The position numbers and the translations under genes are program-made. From Bdellovibrio svalbardensis (GTDB lineage: Bacteria; Bdellovibrionota; Bdellovibrionia; Bdellovibrionales; Bdellovibrionaceae), in assembly GCF_029531655.1 (NCBI RefSeq), contig NZ_JANRMI010000003.1:248001-312000 (forward strand): a stretch of DNA of 64,000 nucleotides, in the 5' to 3' direction. Below, piece by piece: positions 8,025 through 17,000 of this stretch. The notes below the pieces were generated by a model that was not told the origin of the DNA, did no database searches, and was given only the letters and a program-made list of their open reading frames with translations. Positions within the stretch are counted from its first letter, which is position 1, and every line of letters begins with the position of its first letter.

Positions 8025-10064
8025 ATGCTTACATTCTGGCGCAATTTATCTGTAGCAAAAAAACTCTATACGGTGGTTGGAGTTATGGCCTTTTTGGTCG
8101 CTCTGGAACTTCTCACTTTGTTGTTCGCAATGAGCACACTCTCAACTTTGCGAGCCTTCGCCAGTGGAGAAAGCACCTGGTCCAAAGCTCAAAAAAGCTC
8201 TATTCACAGTTTGCATCTTTATATCCTCACCCAAGATGAAAAATACTATCAGGCCTTCAAAAGCTATTTAATACCGGTGATGGGAGATCGAAGATCTCGC
8301 CAAGAGCTCATGAAGCCAAATTTTAATCGCGATGTGGTCGTCCAAGGGTTTCGCGAAGGGGGTGTTGCAGAGACTGACATCCCTCGTGTCATTACCTTGA
8401 TAACACGCTTTCACAATGCACCTTACTTGCGCGATGCCATTCAATACTGGAACGAGTCTGACGCCAAGATCGACACACTCATTGCGAGCGCCGAGAAGGT
8501 TCGCGAAAAAGTCAATTCTGGCGGAATCTCTCGCCAGGAAGCTGACCGCTTTCTTGCAGAAACTTCCGAGATCAACAATCAGGCCACGGTGTTGGCGGAG
8601 GCTTTCTCGCGGGTCCTCGGCGAAGGCTCCCGCTGGCTAGAGAACATGTTAATGATGGGTTTATTTTTCGCGGTTCTCACCGTTGAATCCACTGGTTTAA
8701 TCCTCACTATCGCGTTCAACAGAAATCTCAGCCGAAGCCTTGGTGAAATCAATCAAGCGGCCAAAAATCTCGGAGAAGGCAATCTTTCCACGTCCCCCCT
8801 GATTCCAGTCCGTTCCAACGATGAGCTGGGGCAACTGGCAATGACCTTAAATAAGATGAGTATGGATCTGGAAAAAAACATTGGCCAGCGCGTGCGCGCG
8901 GAAAATGCCAGCCAGGTGAAAACTTTATTCTTAGCCAACATGAGCCATGAGATCCGAACTCCTCTGGGGGTTATCATTGGCATGACCGAAATTATCAAAG
9001 ACCCCAATCTTCCCGAGTCAGAGCGAATGAAGTACATCAAGATCATTGAAAGTACTGGCAAGAACCTCACGGGAATCATTAACGACATTCTCGACATCAC
9101 CAAAGTGGAATCAGGTCATTTGCAAATTCAAAGAAGTAACTTCGATCTTGATGAATTACTTACTGAAGTTGCTGATATGATGAAGATGAAGGCCGATGAG
9201 CAGAGAAACCGCTTCGAAGTCATCAAAGATTCGAATCTGTCTGCCGAGGTTTTCACAGATCGAAACCGCCTTCAGCAGATTCTAATTAACCTGGTCAACA
9301 ATGCGATCAAGTTCACTCAAGATGGCGTCGTGCAAGTTCGCTATGGCAAACAGAACAATTCAATCTACTTTGATGTTATTGATTCTGGCATTGGCATCCC
9401 TGAAGAATCAAAAAAGGACTTGTTCCAGGCCTTTGCCCAAATCGACTCTTCTACCACTCGAAAATATGAGGGGACTGGTTTGGGACTGGTTCTTTCGAAA
9501 AAAATCGCCCAGGCCATGAATGGGGATGTCATTCTTCTTTCCAGCACGCTGGGCAAGGGCTCGACGTTCCGAGTGGTTCTTTCCGCAGCTTCGAATGGCA
9601 CTATTGAATCCACTTCTATGGCATCAAAAAGCGCGGCCGGCCTGCCCTCCGGTTTCGCCGGAGCAAGTACTCCATCAAATTCTGCCGATCAGAAGCAAAT
9701 TGAAGGGAAAAGAATTCTGATCGTCGACGATTCCAGCGACAATCGCCTCCTGATCGAATTGTATCTCAAGAAAAAAGGCGTGATTTCTGACTTTGCAGAC
9801 AATGGTGCCGTGGCTGTGGAAAAGGCCCTGGCAAATTCCTATGACATCATTCTGATGGATATGCAGATGCCCGTCATGGACGGCTATACAGCGACAAAAA
9901 CTTTGCGAGAAAAAGGTTTTACAAAACCCATCATTGCATTGACCGCTCATGCCATGGCTGAGGATCGCAATCGCTGTCTGGAAGCGGGCTGCAACGACTA
10001 TCTCACAAAACCAGTTGATTCCTTAAAACTGTACTCGACTGTGCATAGTTATGTTGTGAGTTAG
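8025..10064 (+). CDS. membrane hybrid histidine kinase (four-helix sensor, HAMP, kinase, receiver), 679 aa
   Basis: The second tandem sensor kinase starts 77 bp after the first. TM1 lies at about 15-36, then a mostly helical periplasmic sensor of about 170 residues, TM2 at about 207-230, HAMP, HisKA with His308 in MSHEIRTPLG, HATPase with NAIKFT, DSGIGIPEE and GTGLGLVLS, then a receiver with Asp612 in LMDMQMPVMDG. It has no PAS domain, unlike its neighbour, and the sensor domains are unrelated, so the pair are probably parallel inputs and not a simple duplication. Its stop codon overlaps that of the convergent thiQ gene by 4 bases (TTAG). Confidence 0.92.
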   Translation: MLTFWRNLSVAKKLYTVVGVMAFLVALELLTLLFAMSTLSTLRAFASGESTWSKAQKSSIHSLHLYILTQDEKYYQAFKSYLIPVMGDRRSRQELMKPNFNRDVVVQGFREGGVAETDIPRVITLITRFHNAPYLRDAIQYWNESDAKIDTLIASAEKVREKVNSGGISRQEADRFLAETSEINNQATVLAEAFSRVLGEGSRWLENMLMMGLFFAVLTVESTGLILTIAFNRNLSRSLGEINQAAKNLGEGNLSTSPLIPVRSNDELGQLAMTLNKMSMDLEKNIGQRVRAENASQVKTLFLANMSHEIRTPLGVIIGMTEIIKDPNLPESERMKYIKIIESTGKNLTGIINDILDITKVESGHLQIQRSNFDLDELLTEVADMMKMKADEQRNRFEVIKDSNLSAEVFTDRNRLQQILINLVNNAIKFTQDGVVQVRYGKQNNSIYFDVIDSGIGIPEESKKDLFQAFAQIDSSTTRKYEGTGLGLVLSKKIAQAMNGDVILLSSTLGKGSTFRVVLSAASNGTIESTSMASKSAAGLPSGFAGASTPSNSADQKQIEGKRILIVDDSSDNRLLIELYLKKKGVISDFADNGAVAVEKALANSYDIILMDMQMPVMDGYTATKTLREKGFTKPIIALTAHAMAEDRNRCLEAGCNDYLTKPVDSLKLYSTVHSYVVS

Positions 10065-10711
10065 CTCAGCCGCACTTCTTCAACGATCTTACCATTACGT
10101 ATAGTGCTGACTTTATTCGCCAACATATCCACATCTTTTTGATCATGGGTCACCAGCAAAGTCGGAATTTTCTCCACTTCGATGACTTGTTTGAGCAAAC
10201 GACGACTTTCCTCCCGCAGTTCCTGATCTAACGCCGAAAAGGGCTCATCCAGAAGCAACAAACGCGGCTCACCCATAATCGCCCGGGCAATAGCCACACG
10301 CTGTCTTTCACCACCTGAAAGAACGCTGGCGGGTCTTTCCAGAAAAGATTCCATTTTCAAGATCGATGCGAGCTCTTTAAGACGATTGCGAGATTTCTCT
10401 TCACTCACTTTGCGCGCGCGGGCGGCAAATAGGATGTTCTCTTTCGCGGTCATATGTGGGAAAAGATCCAAAGTTTGAAAGACCACTCCCAATTTTTTCT
10501 GTGGGGTCTTCAACTTCGCAAGGTCCACCCCTTGAAATGACCACTTCATAGAAGGGCAGGCTTCCAATCCCAAAAGAACTCTGAATACTGAAGTTTTCCC
10601 GGAGCCTGACGGCCCCCACAGAACGGTCACTCCCTCATCGAGAATTTCCCATTGAGGAATTTCAACTTTGAAGTCTCCATAATCACGGCGCAAATTTTCG
10701 ACGTAGGACAC
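10061..10711 (-). CDS. thiQ: thiamine ABC transporter ATP-binding protein
   Basis: This is the ATPase of a binding-protein-dependent importer. It has Walker A GPSGSGKTS, Q-loop VFQTLDLFPH, signature LSGGERQRVA, Walker B LLLLDEP and the switch histidine in LLVTHD. Sequence alone fits the ThiQ/FbpC/PotA group; the neighbouring thiB and thiP give the substrate. The GTG at 10709-10711 is preferred because GGGGGGAAG precedes it and the product then begins MSYVENLRRDY as in relatives; TTG at 10735 would also be open. Either start overlaps the end of thiP, which indicates translational coupling. It is the last gene of the operon. Confidence 0.85.
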   Translation of the reverse strand: MSYVENLRRDYGDFKVEIPQWEILDEGVTVLWGPSGSGKTSVFRVLLGLEACPSMKWSFQGVDLAKLKTPQKKLGVVFQTLDLFPHMTAKENILFAARARKVSEEKSRNRLKELASILKMESFLERPASVLSGGERQRVAIARAIMGEPRLLLLDEPFSALDQELREESRRLLKQVIEVEKIPTLLVTHDQKDVDMLANKVSTIRNGKIVEEVRLS

Positions 10712-12146
10712 GACTTCCCCCCACACAAGCGGCAAAACAAATTAAACCAGCAATAACAATTAATAAACTCAGCACGGTAGCCTGATTCAGGCGATAGCTC
10801 GACATCAAGGTCTCAGTCATCATTGCGATGCTCAAATCACGATGAGCTAGAATTCTTGAAACGGCAAAATCGCCGCAAGCCCATATCGATGCGATTCCCG
10901 CAAGAATCCCGGCACGGGCGGACAACTGTGGAAAAAGAATTTCCTTAAAGATCTGCTTCGAAGAGGCCCCCATGGAGTAAGCCACAGTCATTTGCGATTG
11001 CAAAGAATGAAGCTCTCCATCCCAGCCCATACGGAACAATCCATTCAGACTTAAAATTGTCAGGGCAATGGGGATTTTGAAAAACGGAAAAAGACCCTCA
11101 TTCGGTCCCAAAATTAAAAGCGCAAAGCAAGCCAAAGACGTCGAAGGTGCAACATAGCCATTCAAAAACTTTTCAAACCACTGTTTGGGCCACAGGAAGG
11201 CAATCAGCATTAAGCCTCCATAACAAAGAGCCCCCACACTCAAACCCACCAATAGACTTCCGAGGAAGTTCCAAAGGATTGCCGACTGCACATCATAGAA
11301 AGTCGAAATCATTCCAAGACCCGCGATAAAGCCCTGCACATAACCCAGCAAATACAAAAGCGAGATGCCGATGATAATTGCCATCCCTGTCGGCATTCGA
11401 ATGAGATTTAGATTGGCCACCCGAGTCCGATTTGTCCCTTTGCCTTTTCCCGCCACATAGGACAGCAGAAAAATAAAACTCGATTGCAAGAAAGCTAAGA
11501 ATACGGCATCTCCCCAATCACTGGACAGGCGGATCTTTTCGTAAATCAAAACTTCTACGGTGGTTCCCTTCCCGCCTCCGACTATCAGAGGAACTGAGAA
11601 GCTTCCAAAGCACACCACAAAAATAAACAGCGCCAAAAGCCAAAGATCTTTTTTAATCATTGGCAAAAGTCCCTTGAACAAGAAGGTTGAGCGAGAGGCT
11701 CCTTCGACATAAGCCAATTCAACGACACCACCCACTTTATTTTCAATCAACCCGGCCAACAATACGGCGACCAGGCCGAAATTCATAATCGTGTGAATGA
11801 TAACGATCCCCGCAATTCCCATCGGAAAGGGATCAATAACATTTAGGGTGGCCAAAAGAATGAAAATCGGAGGCAGAAAATTCGGCAGCAAACACAGGAT
11901 CTCAAGAATCATGCGCCAGTGGCGACGATTGTGGTTGGTAAAACTCAACAACCCCAGAGCCGCCCAAAAGCCAAATATCATGGAAACCAAGGCCGAGAAG
12001 AAAGCCTGCAAGAGACTGTTTTTAAATGCCCAGCGCAGTTCTCCCCAGTCCGGCATCCCATGGAAACGAAATTGCGTAACCAGGAAAATGAAAGGAAACA
12101 GCAAAAACAGAACTAAGCCAATGCGAAGAAGATTTCGGCTATTCAA
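10683..12146 (-). CDS. thiP: thiamine ABC transporter permease, fused two-domain type
   Basis: The protein has about twelve membrane segments in two halves, each with the EAA-type loop of inner-membrane importers (for example GASRSTFLFKGLLP in the first half and GASSKQIFKEILFP in the second). This fused layout is typical of ThiP and FbpB. The start is probably the TTG at 12144-12146, whose TTGA overlaps the TGA stop of thiB and which is preceded by CGAGGCGAG; a TTG 30 bases upstream is also open. It sits between thiB and thiQ and forms the membrane channel of the transporter. Confidence 0.85.
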   Translation of the reverse strand: MNSRNLLRIGLVLFLLFPFIFLVTQFRFHGMPDWGELRWAFKNSLLQAFFSALVSMIFGFWAALGLLSFTNHNRRHWRMILEILCLLPNFLPPIFILLATLNVIDPFPMGIAGIVIIHTIMNFGLVAVLLAGLIENKVGGVVELAYVEGASRSTFLFKGLLPMIKKDLWLLALFIFVVCFGSFSVPLIVGGGKGTTVEVLIYEKIRLSSDWGDAVFLAFLQSSFIFLLSYVAGKGKGTNRTRVANLNLIRMPTGMAIIIGISLLYLLGYVQGFIAGLGMISTFYDVQSAILWNFLGSLLVGLSVGALCYGGLMLIAFLWPKQWFEKFLNGYVAPSTSLACFALLILGPNEGLFPFFKIPIALTILSLNGLFRMGWDGELHSLQSQMTVAYSMGASSKQIFKEILFPQLSARAGILAGIASIWACGDFAVSRILAHRDLSIAMMTETLMSSYRLNQATVLSLLIVIAGLICFAACVGGSRVLRRKFAP

Positions 12147-13183
12147 TTGAGCTCGCCTCGGCGAATTTCCGTCCAACGCTTCAACAGACGATCTACTTCT
12201 GTCGTTGAAAGGATCTCAAACTTGTCCATTGTTTTCATCGGTGGAAGATTCGCAAATACTGAATTCTCGCGAACGCCTTTCATGACCGGCAACATATAGT
12301 TCTTTTCCATGATGATCTTTTGACCTTCATTGGAAAGCATCAGATTCACAAACTGTTCAGCCAAGTCACAGTGACGACAAAATTCAGGAATCCCCACAAA
12401 TTCAAACTGCACCGGCAACGGTTCAGTGAATGAGATCGCGAAGTAGTCTTTCTTTTTCTCCTCAATTTCATGATACAGCGGCGAAGTCACATACGAGTAA
12501 GCAATCTTGGCTTGCTTGTTGGTGAAAAGACCATAAGCCGTCGACCAGGTTGGTGAAAAGCTGTGGACTTGCCCCATCATTTTCTCTAAGAACTTAAAGC
12601 CTTCTTCTTCACCTTTAGAACGCACGACCCAGTAAAGGAACTGCATGCCCGGCGAACTGGTCCGTGGATCTTGAAGGGCAATTTTTTTACTCAATTCAGA
12701 AGAAAGCAAATCGTCCAAAGTAACTGGCACATGATTCAGCTCGCCTCGACGGGCCACAAAGGTCAAAGCTCCCCAGTCATAGGGAACAAAGAAGTTGTTT
12801 GAAAGGGCGGGCTTCACGGTTTCATAAACATCAAGCTTGCCAAGACTGAGGCTGCGCCATTTTTGTTCATCCATGGCCTTGGAAAGATCGAATTGATCCA
12901 AGCCGACAACGAGATCCGCCCCCAGGCTTTCACCTTCAATGCGCAGTCTTTGCAAAAGAATTCCAGAGTCACTGCCTTCAATGAACTCCACTTTGCATTT
13001 ACAATTTTTCTCAAAGGCTTCTTTTAACAAAGGCCCCGGTCCCCAGCGACCGGTAAAAGAAGAATATCCAAAGACACGCAAAGTCGGCTGTCCGCCAATA
13101 ACTTTGCCTTGTTCTGTTCTATTTAAAACCGCAAGAAAAAGACCCAAGAAGATCACTGCGATGAAAAGTATAAAATGTCTCAT
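12143..13183 (-). CDS. thiB: periplasmic thiamine-binding protein
   Basis: The 346-aa product starts with a signal or anchor segment (residues 4-20) and then follows E. coli ThiB closely: WGPGPLLKEAFEKNC, LLQRLRIEG, ADLVVGLD, FVPYDWGALTFV, QDPRTSSPGMQFL, AYGLF and SYVTSPLYHEIEEKK. It would deliver thiamine or its phosphates to ThiP/ThiQ. The ATG at 13183 has GGTGG upstream and lies 6 bp after the DoxX-like gene. No TPP riboswitch is visible ahead of the operon. It is the strongest evidence for the substrate of this transporter. Confidence 0.9.
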   Translation of the reverse strand: MRHFILFIAVIFLGLFLAVLNRTEQGKVIGGQPTLRVFGYSSFTGRWGPGPLLKEAFEKNCKCKVEFIEGSDSGILLQRLRIEGESLGADLVVGLDQFDLSKAMDEQKWRSLSLGKLDVYETVKPALSNNFFVPYDWGALTFVARRGELNHVPVTLDDLLSSELSKKIALQDPRTSSPGMQFLYWVVRSKGEEEGFKFLEKMMGQVHSFSPTWSTAYGLFTNKQAKIAYSYVTSPLYHEIEEKKKDYFAISFTEPLPVQFEFVGIPEFCRHCDLAEQFVNLMLSNEGQKIIMEKNYMLPVMKGVRENSVFANLPPMKTMDKFEILSTTEVDRLLKRWTEIRRGELN

Positions 13184-13189
13184 AGATGT

Positions 13190-13672
13190 CTACCACCAGA
13201 TGCCGCGACGACGTTTAAAGAAATAGTAGTCAAGGCCCAAGCAGCGACCCGCTCCTACCCACGCCAAGATCAAATGAATCGCCAAAAATGTCTTATAAAG
13301 ATCTTCATGACCAGGCCCAGAAATAAAGAGCATCGTCACACAAAGAAGAACCCCCAAGAGCGCCACCGGACGCACAACGTAGCCGATGATATAGGAAATC
13401 GCGACTGCAAACTCAATTCCCAAAATAATAAAAGCCACTGTTTGCCAATTCGGAATCATTTGTGAGCTTGCAAAAATCTTGAACCAGTTCGGTGCATGAC
13501 TTGCTGGCAGCCACTCGGCGATTTGATCCGCAACTCTTGGACGAGTTAAGAAATCGCCACGGAATTTTTGCAATGCTTGTTCAAGATAGTAATAGCCCAA
13601 GAAAATTCTTAAGAAAGAAATCGGAAGAAGATGGCCTACGTATTTAACGCTCTCAAAGAATGAAATAAACAT
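13190..13672 (-). CDS. DoxX-like small membrane protein
   Basis: A 160-aa protein with four predicted membrane helices, beginning with LRIFLGYYYLEQALQKF, the usual start of DoxX-family proteins (RILLGLLFLxxGLxKL). DoxX relatives occur in quinone-linked redox modules, but many have no known job. It lies 14 bp after nth and 6 bp before thiB, so it belongs to the same transcript; whether it helps thiamine uptake is unknown. Confidence 0.75.
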   Translation of the reverse strand: MFISFFESVKYVGHLLPISFLRIFLGYYYLEQALQKFRGDFLTRPRVADQIAEWLPASHAPNWFKIFASSQMIPNWQTVAFIILGIEFAVAISYIIGYVVRPVALLGVLLCVTMLFISGPGHEDLYKTFLAIHLILAWVGAGRCLGLDYYFFKRRRGIWW

Positions 13673-13686
13673 GTGCTCATTGTGAA

Positions 13687-14481
13687 CTAGACACCCTTCT
13701 TAGGGCAAGTCTCCTCTAGAAAGCAATGACTGCAATCAGGTTTTCTCGCCTTACAGACAGCTCGACCATGAGAGATCAAATAATGCGATAGCATGATCCA
13801 ATCTTCCTTGGGAACTTCTTCCATCAACTCGCGTTCAATCAGGACAGGGTTTTCTGTGTCCACCCAGCCCAAACGATATGACAAGCGACCGACATGGGTG
13901 TCGACAACTACCCCGCTTGGAATACCGAAGGCGTTGCCAAGCACCACATTCGCCGTCTTTCTGCCTACGCCCCCCAGCTCGACCAAAGCCTCGAGATTTT
14001 GAGGGACTTCGCCTTGATATTTTTCCACCAAAGCCGCCGCACAGGATTTCAAATTCTTCGCTTTATTTTTATAGAACCCACAGGAGTGAATCAGTTTTTC
14101 AATCTCTTCAACAGGAGTCTTCACCATTGCCTGCGGTGTCGGGCATCGTTTGAAAAGAGCCGGTGTCGTCAAATTCACGCGTTCATCCGTGCACTGCGCA
14201 GACAGTGCTGTGGCCACTAAAAGCTCCCACGGATTGGTGAAGTTCAAGGCGCAATGAGCATCAGGATAATATCGTTTTAAGAGTGCCAAAGTCGGAAGAA
14301 TCGGTGCTTTTTTGGGGGCCATCTTCAGGCTCGACTTCTTGGGACCAGATTTTTTTGTGATTTTCGGCGCGACTTTTACGGCCTTCTTGGCTGACGTCTT
14401 TTTTACGGGCGTCTTCTTAACAGCAGCCTTCTGAGGGGCTGCCTTGCTTTTTTTGAGGGGCGTTTTTTTAGCTGTCGCCAT
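13687..14481 (-). CDS. nth: endonuclease III with long lysine-rich N-terminal tail
   Basis: This is a DNA glycosylase/AP lyase of base-excision repair that removes oxidised pyrimidines. The core (about residues 60-264) holds the helix-hairpin-helix with the catalytic lysine in LGGVGRKTANVV, the catalytic aspartate in VDTHVGRL, and a C-x6-C-x2-C-x5-C motif for a [4Fe-4S] cluster near the end. The first ~58 residues are almost entirely K, A, P, T, S and V, like histone H1 tails, and are not part of the usual 210-aa enzyme. Its start overlaps the ferredoxin stop by 14 bp. Confidence 0.95.
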   Translation of the reverse strand: MATAKKTPLKKSKAAPQKAAVKKTPVKKTSAKKAVKVAPKITKKSGPKKSSLKMAPKKAPILPTLALLKRYYPDAHCALNFTNPWELLVATALSAQCTDERVNLTTPALFKRCPTPQAMVKTPVEEIEKLIHSCGFYKNKAKNLKSCAAALVEKYQGEVPQNLEALVELGGVGRKTANVVLGNAFGIPSGVVVDTHVGRLSYRLGWVDTENPVLIERELMEEVPKEDWIMLSHYLISHGRAVCKARKPDCSHCFLEETCPKKGV

Positions 14482-14704
14482 CGTTGCCGATAGCTTCTAC
14501 TGGACAACCTTCCATCGCCTCTTTGCAAAGAGCTTCCTCTTCAGGAGTGGATGGTTGTTGAGATACGTAGGCGTGGCCGTCTTCCTCATGCATAGCAAAA
14601 TTCTTAGGAGCCGTTAGCACGCAGGCATCGCAAGCAATGCAAGATTGATCGACAAATACTTTACCTGGTTTATTTTCTTTCCAGCTCTGACTTTTCTCAG
14701 CCAT
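14468..14704 (-). CDS. small single-cluster ferredoxin
   Basis: The 78-aa product contains SCIACDACVLTAPKNF (three spaced cysteines) and a distal GCPVEAIG cysteine, the layout of single [3Fe-4S]/[4Fe-4S] ferredoxins. It would carry electrons in the cytoplasm. The ATG at 14704 has AGGAG at good distance. Its coding end overlaps nth, whose enzyme also carries an iron-sulfur cluster; a shared redox role is possible but unproven. It is the first gene of the minus-strand operon. Confidence 0.9.
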   Translation of the reverse strand: MAEKSQSWKENKPGKVFVDQSCIACDACVLTAPKNFAMHEEDGHAYVSQQPSTPEEEALCKEAMEGCPVEAIGNDGDS

Positions 14705-14880
14705 GGGGATCTCCTAAATATGCGCCCAATATAGTCTTTTTGGCCTTGAAGTCAAACCCGGAGTGGGGTCAAACACCCCCTCTGACCCGACTTGGGTCGC
14801 ATTTTTCATAGGGCTCTTTGCTGTTTGCTGTGGGTCTGGCCCGTTTAAAGCTAAACTAGAGGGTATTGTAAGGAGGGTTC

Positions 14881-15972
14881 ATGGAAGGACCTCGTTCGCC
14901 GCGGGAAGCTGAGTTGCCGCATGTTTTGGATTTTCTCACAAAAAATTTAAGATCAGAAGCTCCGTGGTCCATTGCCGCCGAGTACCCGACAGCCCTCACC
15001 TCAAATAATATCCATAATATGCGTATCATCGCCGACGAAGACCGCGTGGTTTCGCATGCAGTGATGAAGCCGCTTATTATTAAATCACCTCATGTTATTT
15101 ACAAAGTTGGCGCCATCGGGTCGGTCGTCACTGACGACAAACACCGTGGTCAGGGTTTGAGCACACAGATTATCAATGACTGCTTAAAATCCGCGACCGA
15201 GCAATCCTGCGACATTGCGATTTTATGGACTGATCTTTTCGATTTCTATCGTCGTATGGGTTTTGAACTTGCGGGCAGCGAAATCAGCTTTGTCATCGAA
15301 GAAAACTTCGACGTCCCACCGATCAATTTGCGCTTCTCTACGGATCCCAAAGTCTCTCCAGATGCAATCTATCGCCTCTACTCATCACACTCCGTAAACT
15401 CAGTTCGCACCATTGAAGAAACCAGAAAATTTCTGGCGATTCCTGAAACGAAGGTTTACACCGCGTGGGAACCGAATGGCCAACTGGCAGCTTATGCGAT
15501 TGAAGGCAAAGGTATTGATTTGGGAGGCTACATCCATGAATGGGGTGGCTCTGTTTCCAAATTGATGGCTCTTTTCAGTTTTATTCGCGTACAGAAAAAT
15601 CAACCTTTCACAGTAATCTGCCCTCGTCATGCGACGAATTTAATCGAGCAAATGCAAAGAAAGCCTGTGACCATGAATCAAGGCTTCCTGGGCATGATCA
15701 AGCTGGTAAACTTTGATCAATTGGCTGCGAAAATCAAAAGAGCTTTCCGCGCCGAAGGTGTAAGCGATATCGTTTTGGAAAAACATCCAGATCACTTCTT
15801 GTTCGGAATTGGTCAGGATCTTTACACCATCAACAATGAAACAGATATGGTTCGCCTGTTATTTGGCCCTATCGACTATCGTGCGATCGGAATCTTTAAA
15901 GAAGAAACTGTGCAAAAGTTTGAAAAAATCTTTCCACTCGCCCTATGGATTTGGGGATGGGATTCAATATGA
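14881..15972 (+). CDS. GNAT-family N-acetyltransferase (363 aa)
   Basis: The N-terminal half shows the GNAT acetyl-CoA site: VGAIGSVVTDDKHRGQGLST around residues 78-97, followed by LWTDLFDFYRRMGFELAG. The C-terminal half, about 180 residues, is less conserved and may be a second GNAT-like domain, as in Eis-type proteins. Acceptor unknown. AAGGAGGG sits just upstream of the ATG. The stop overlaps the start of the next gene (ATGA), so the two are co-translated. Confidence 0.85.
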   Translation: MEGPRSPREAELPHVLDFLTKNLRSEAPWSIAAEYPTALTSNNIHNMRIIADEDRVVSHAVMKPLIIKSPHVIYKVGAIGSVVTDDKHRGQGLSTQIINDCLKSATEQSCDIAILWTDLFDFYRRMGFELAGSEISFVIEENFDVPPINLRFSTDPKVSPDAIYRLYSSHSVNSVRTIEETRKFLAIPETKVYTAWEPNGQLAAYAIEGKGIDLGGYIHEWGGSVSKLMALFSFIRVQKNQPFTVICPRHATNLIEQMQRKPVTMNQGFLGMIKLVNFDQLAAKIKRAFRAEGVSDIVLEKHPDHFLFGIGQDLYTINNETDMVRLLFGPIDYRAIGIFKEETVQKFEKIFPLALWIWGWDSI

Positions 15973-16910
15973 GATCTTTGTTTCCTCGACTTTTGATTCT
16001 TGCCCTTGCGGCGGGATCACTTTCTTGTATGAAGCAGCCGGAAATGGATGAAAAATCCACCCCGGCTTCACTGGCAGAAGTGCAAAATGCAATGGTCGAC
16101 GGCTGGGGGCAGACTTCACCACTTACGATGAAAGTGAATGATTTTGTCTACACAGAAACGGACCAGCGCCTTGAGCAACAAGATGCCAAATTGGTTCTGC
16201 AGGAAGGCATTACTGTTTCCAAAAAAGAGGAAACTGCCAAAGACGTTAACTACACTTATCTTTATCAAGTCGCCGTTGTGACTGGGGACCAGGCTCAACA
16301 ATCGACCCGCGAAGATCATCGCTGTGTCGCAAAGACAGATGATGGATGCCCCGAAACTGCTGCGGCTCCTCCGACACCTGATGCCGCGGTTCCTGCTGCA
16401 CTCAAAAACTTAGTGAACCTGCAAGAAAAGGCCAAAGTTCAAGCGGCTGGCGGAGTGATCAAACCATTCGCTGAGGACTATCAAATGTCCTTGGGATTCG
16501 AAAAGTTTTTAAGCCTGGCCTACGCTTGCCAGAAAACAACCGCTGTCGATACTTATTGCAAACAGCAAATGAAGGTCGATAGCTGTGACATCAAATGTAC
16601 TAATTTAAAATCAGTAACCGAGTTAATCGACGCGCCCGCTGGTATAAAGCAACAACCCAACTGTGGTGGCTTCAAAGATTGCAAAATCAACTTAAAGCGA
16701 GTCTCATTTGATTGGTCGTTTGTAACCAAAACCGGGACAGAAACTCATACGCAAAAGATCAATTACTCAATTGCCCTCAGTCCAGACATGCCGTTCCTGG
16801 CTAGAATGATGGAGTATTGTTCGCGAGGTCTTCTCGATATCGGGACAACTGGCAACAAAGTCCTCGTGACTGTTTGCAATCGCACGAAAAATTATAAAGC
16901 AGCGCCTTAA
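15969..16910 (+). CDS. unknown lipoprotein coupled to the GNAT gene
   Basis: I do not recognise the family. The 313-aa product begins with a lipoprotein-type signal (LALAAGSLSC, Cys20), then a soluble region with paired cysteines: one pair near CVAKTDDGC and several in the segment CKQQMKVDSCDIKC to CGGFKDC, suggesting disulfides in the periplasm. The middle has an Ala/Pro-rich linker. The ATG at 15969 was chosen for its ATGA overlap with the GNAT stop and its signal peptide; an earlier in-frame ATG (15945) lies inside the GNAT gene. Confidence 0.75.
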   Translation: MRSLFPRLLILALAAGSLSCMKQPEMDEKSTPASLAEVQNAMVDGWGQTSPLTMKVNDFVYTETDQRLEQQDAKLVLQEGITVSKKEETAKDVNYTYLYQVAVVTGDQAQQSTREDHRCVAKTDDGCPETAAAPPTPDAAVPAALKNLVNLQEKAKVQAAGGVIKPFAEDYQMSLGFEKFLSLAYACQKTTAVDTYCKQQMKVDSCDIKCTNLKSVTELIDAPAGIKQQPNCGGFKDCKINLKRVSFDWSFVTKTGTETHTQKINYSIALSPDMPFLARMMEYCSRGLLDIGTTGNKVLVTVCNRTKNYKAAP

Positions 16911-17000
16911 AATAAGTTCTTAAATTTAGCACACGACTAAATCAACCTTTCTTGCCAGCCCACATCCCCTCCTGTAGAGTAATGCCTTCAGGAGGATCCG

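Noticed and set aside
14705-14880. TPP riboswitch ahead of the ferredoxin-nth-thi operon
   Set aside because: The CTGAGA and ACCTGATCTGG-type blocks of the aptamer are not found; only simple GC-rich dyads are seen.
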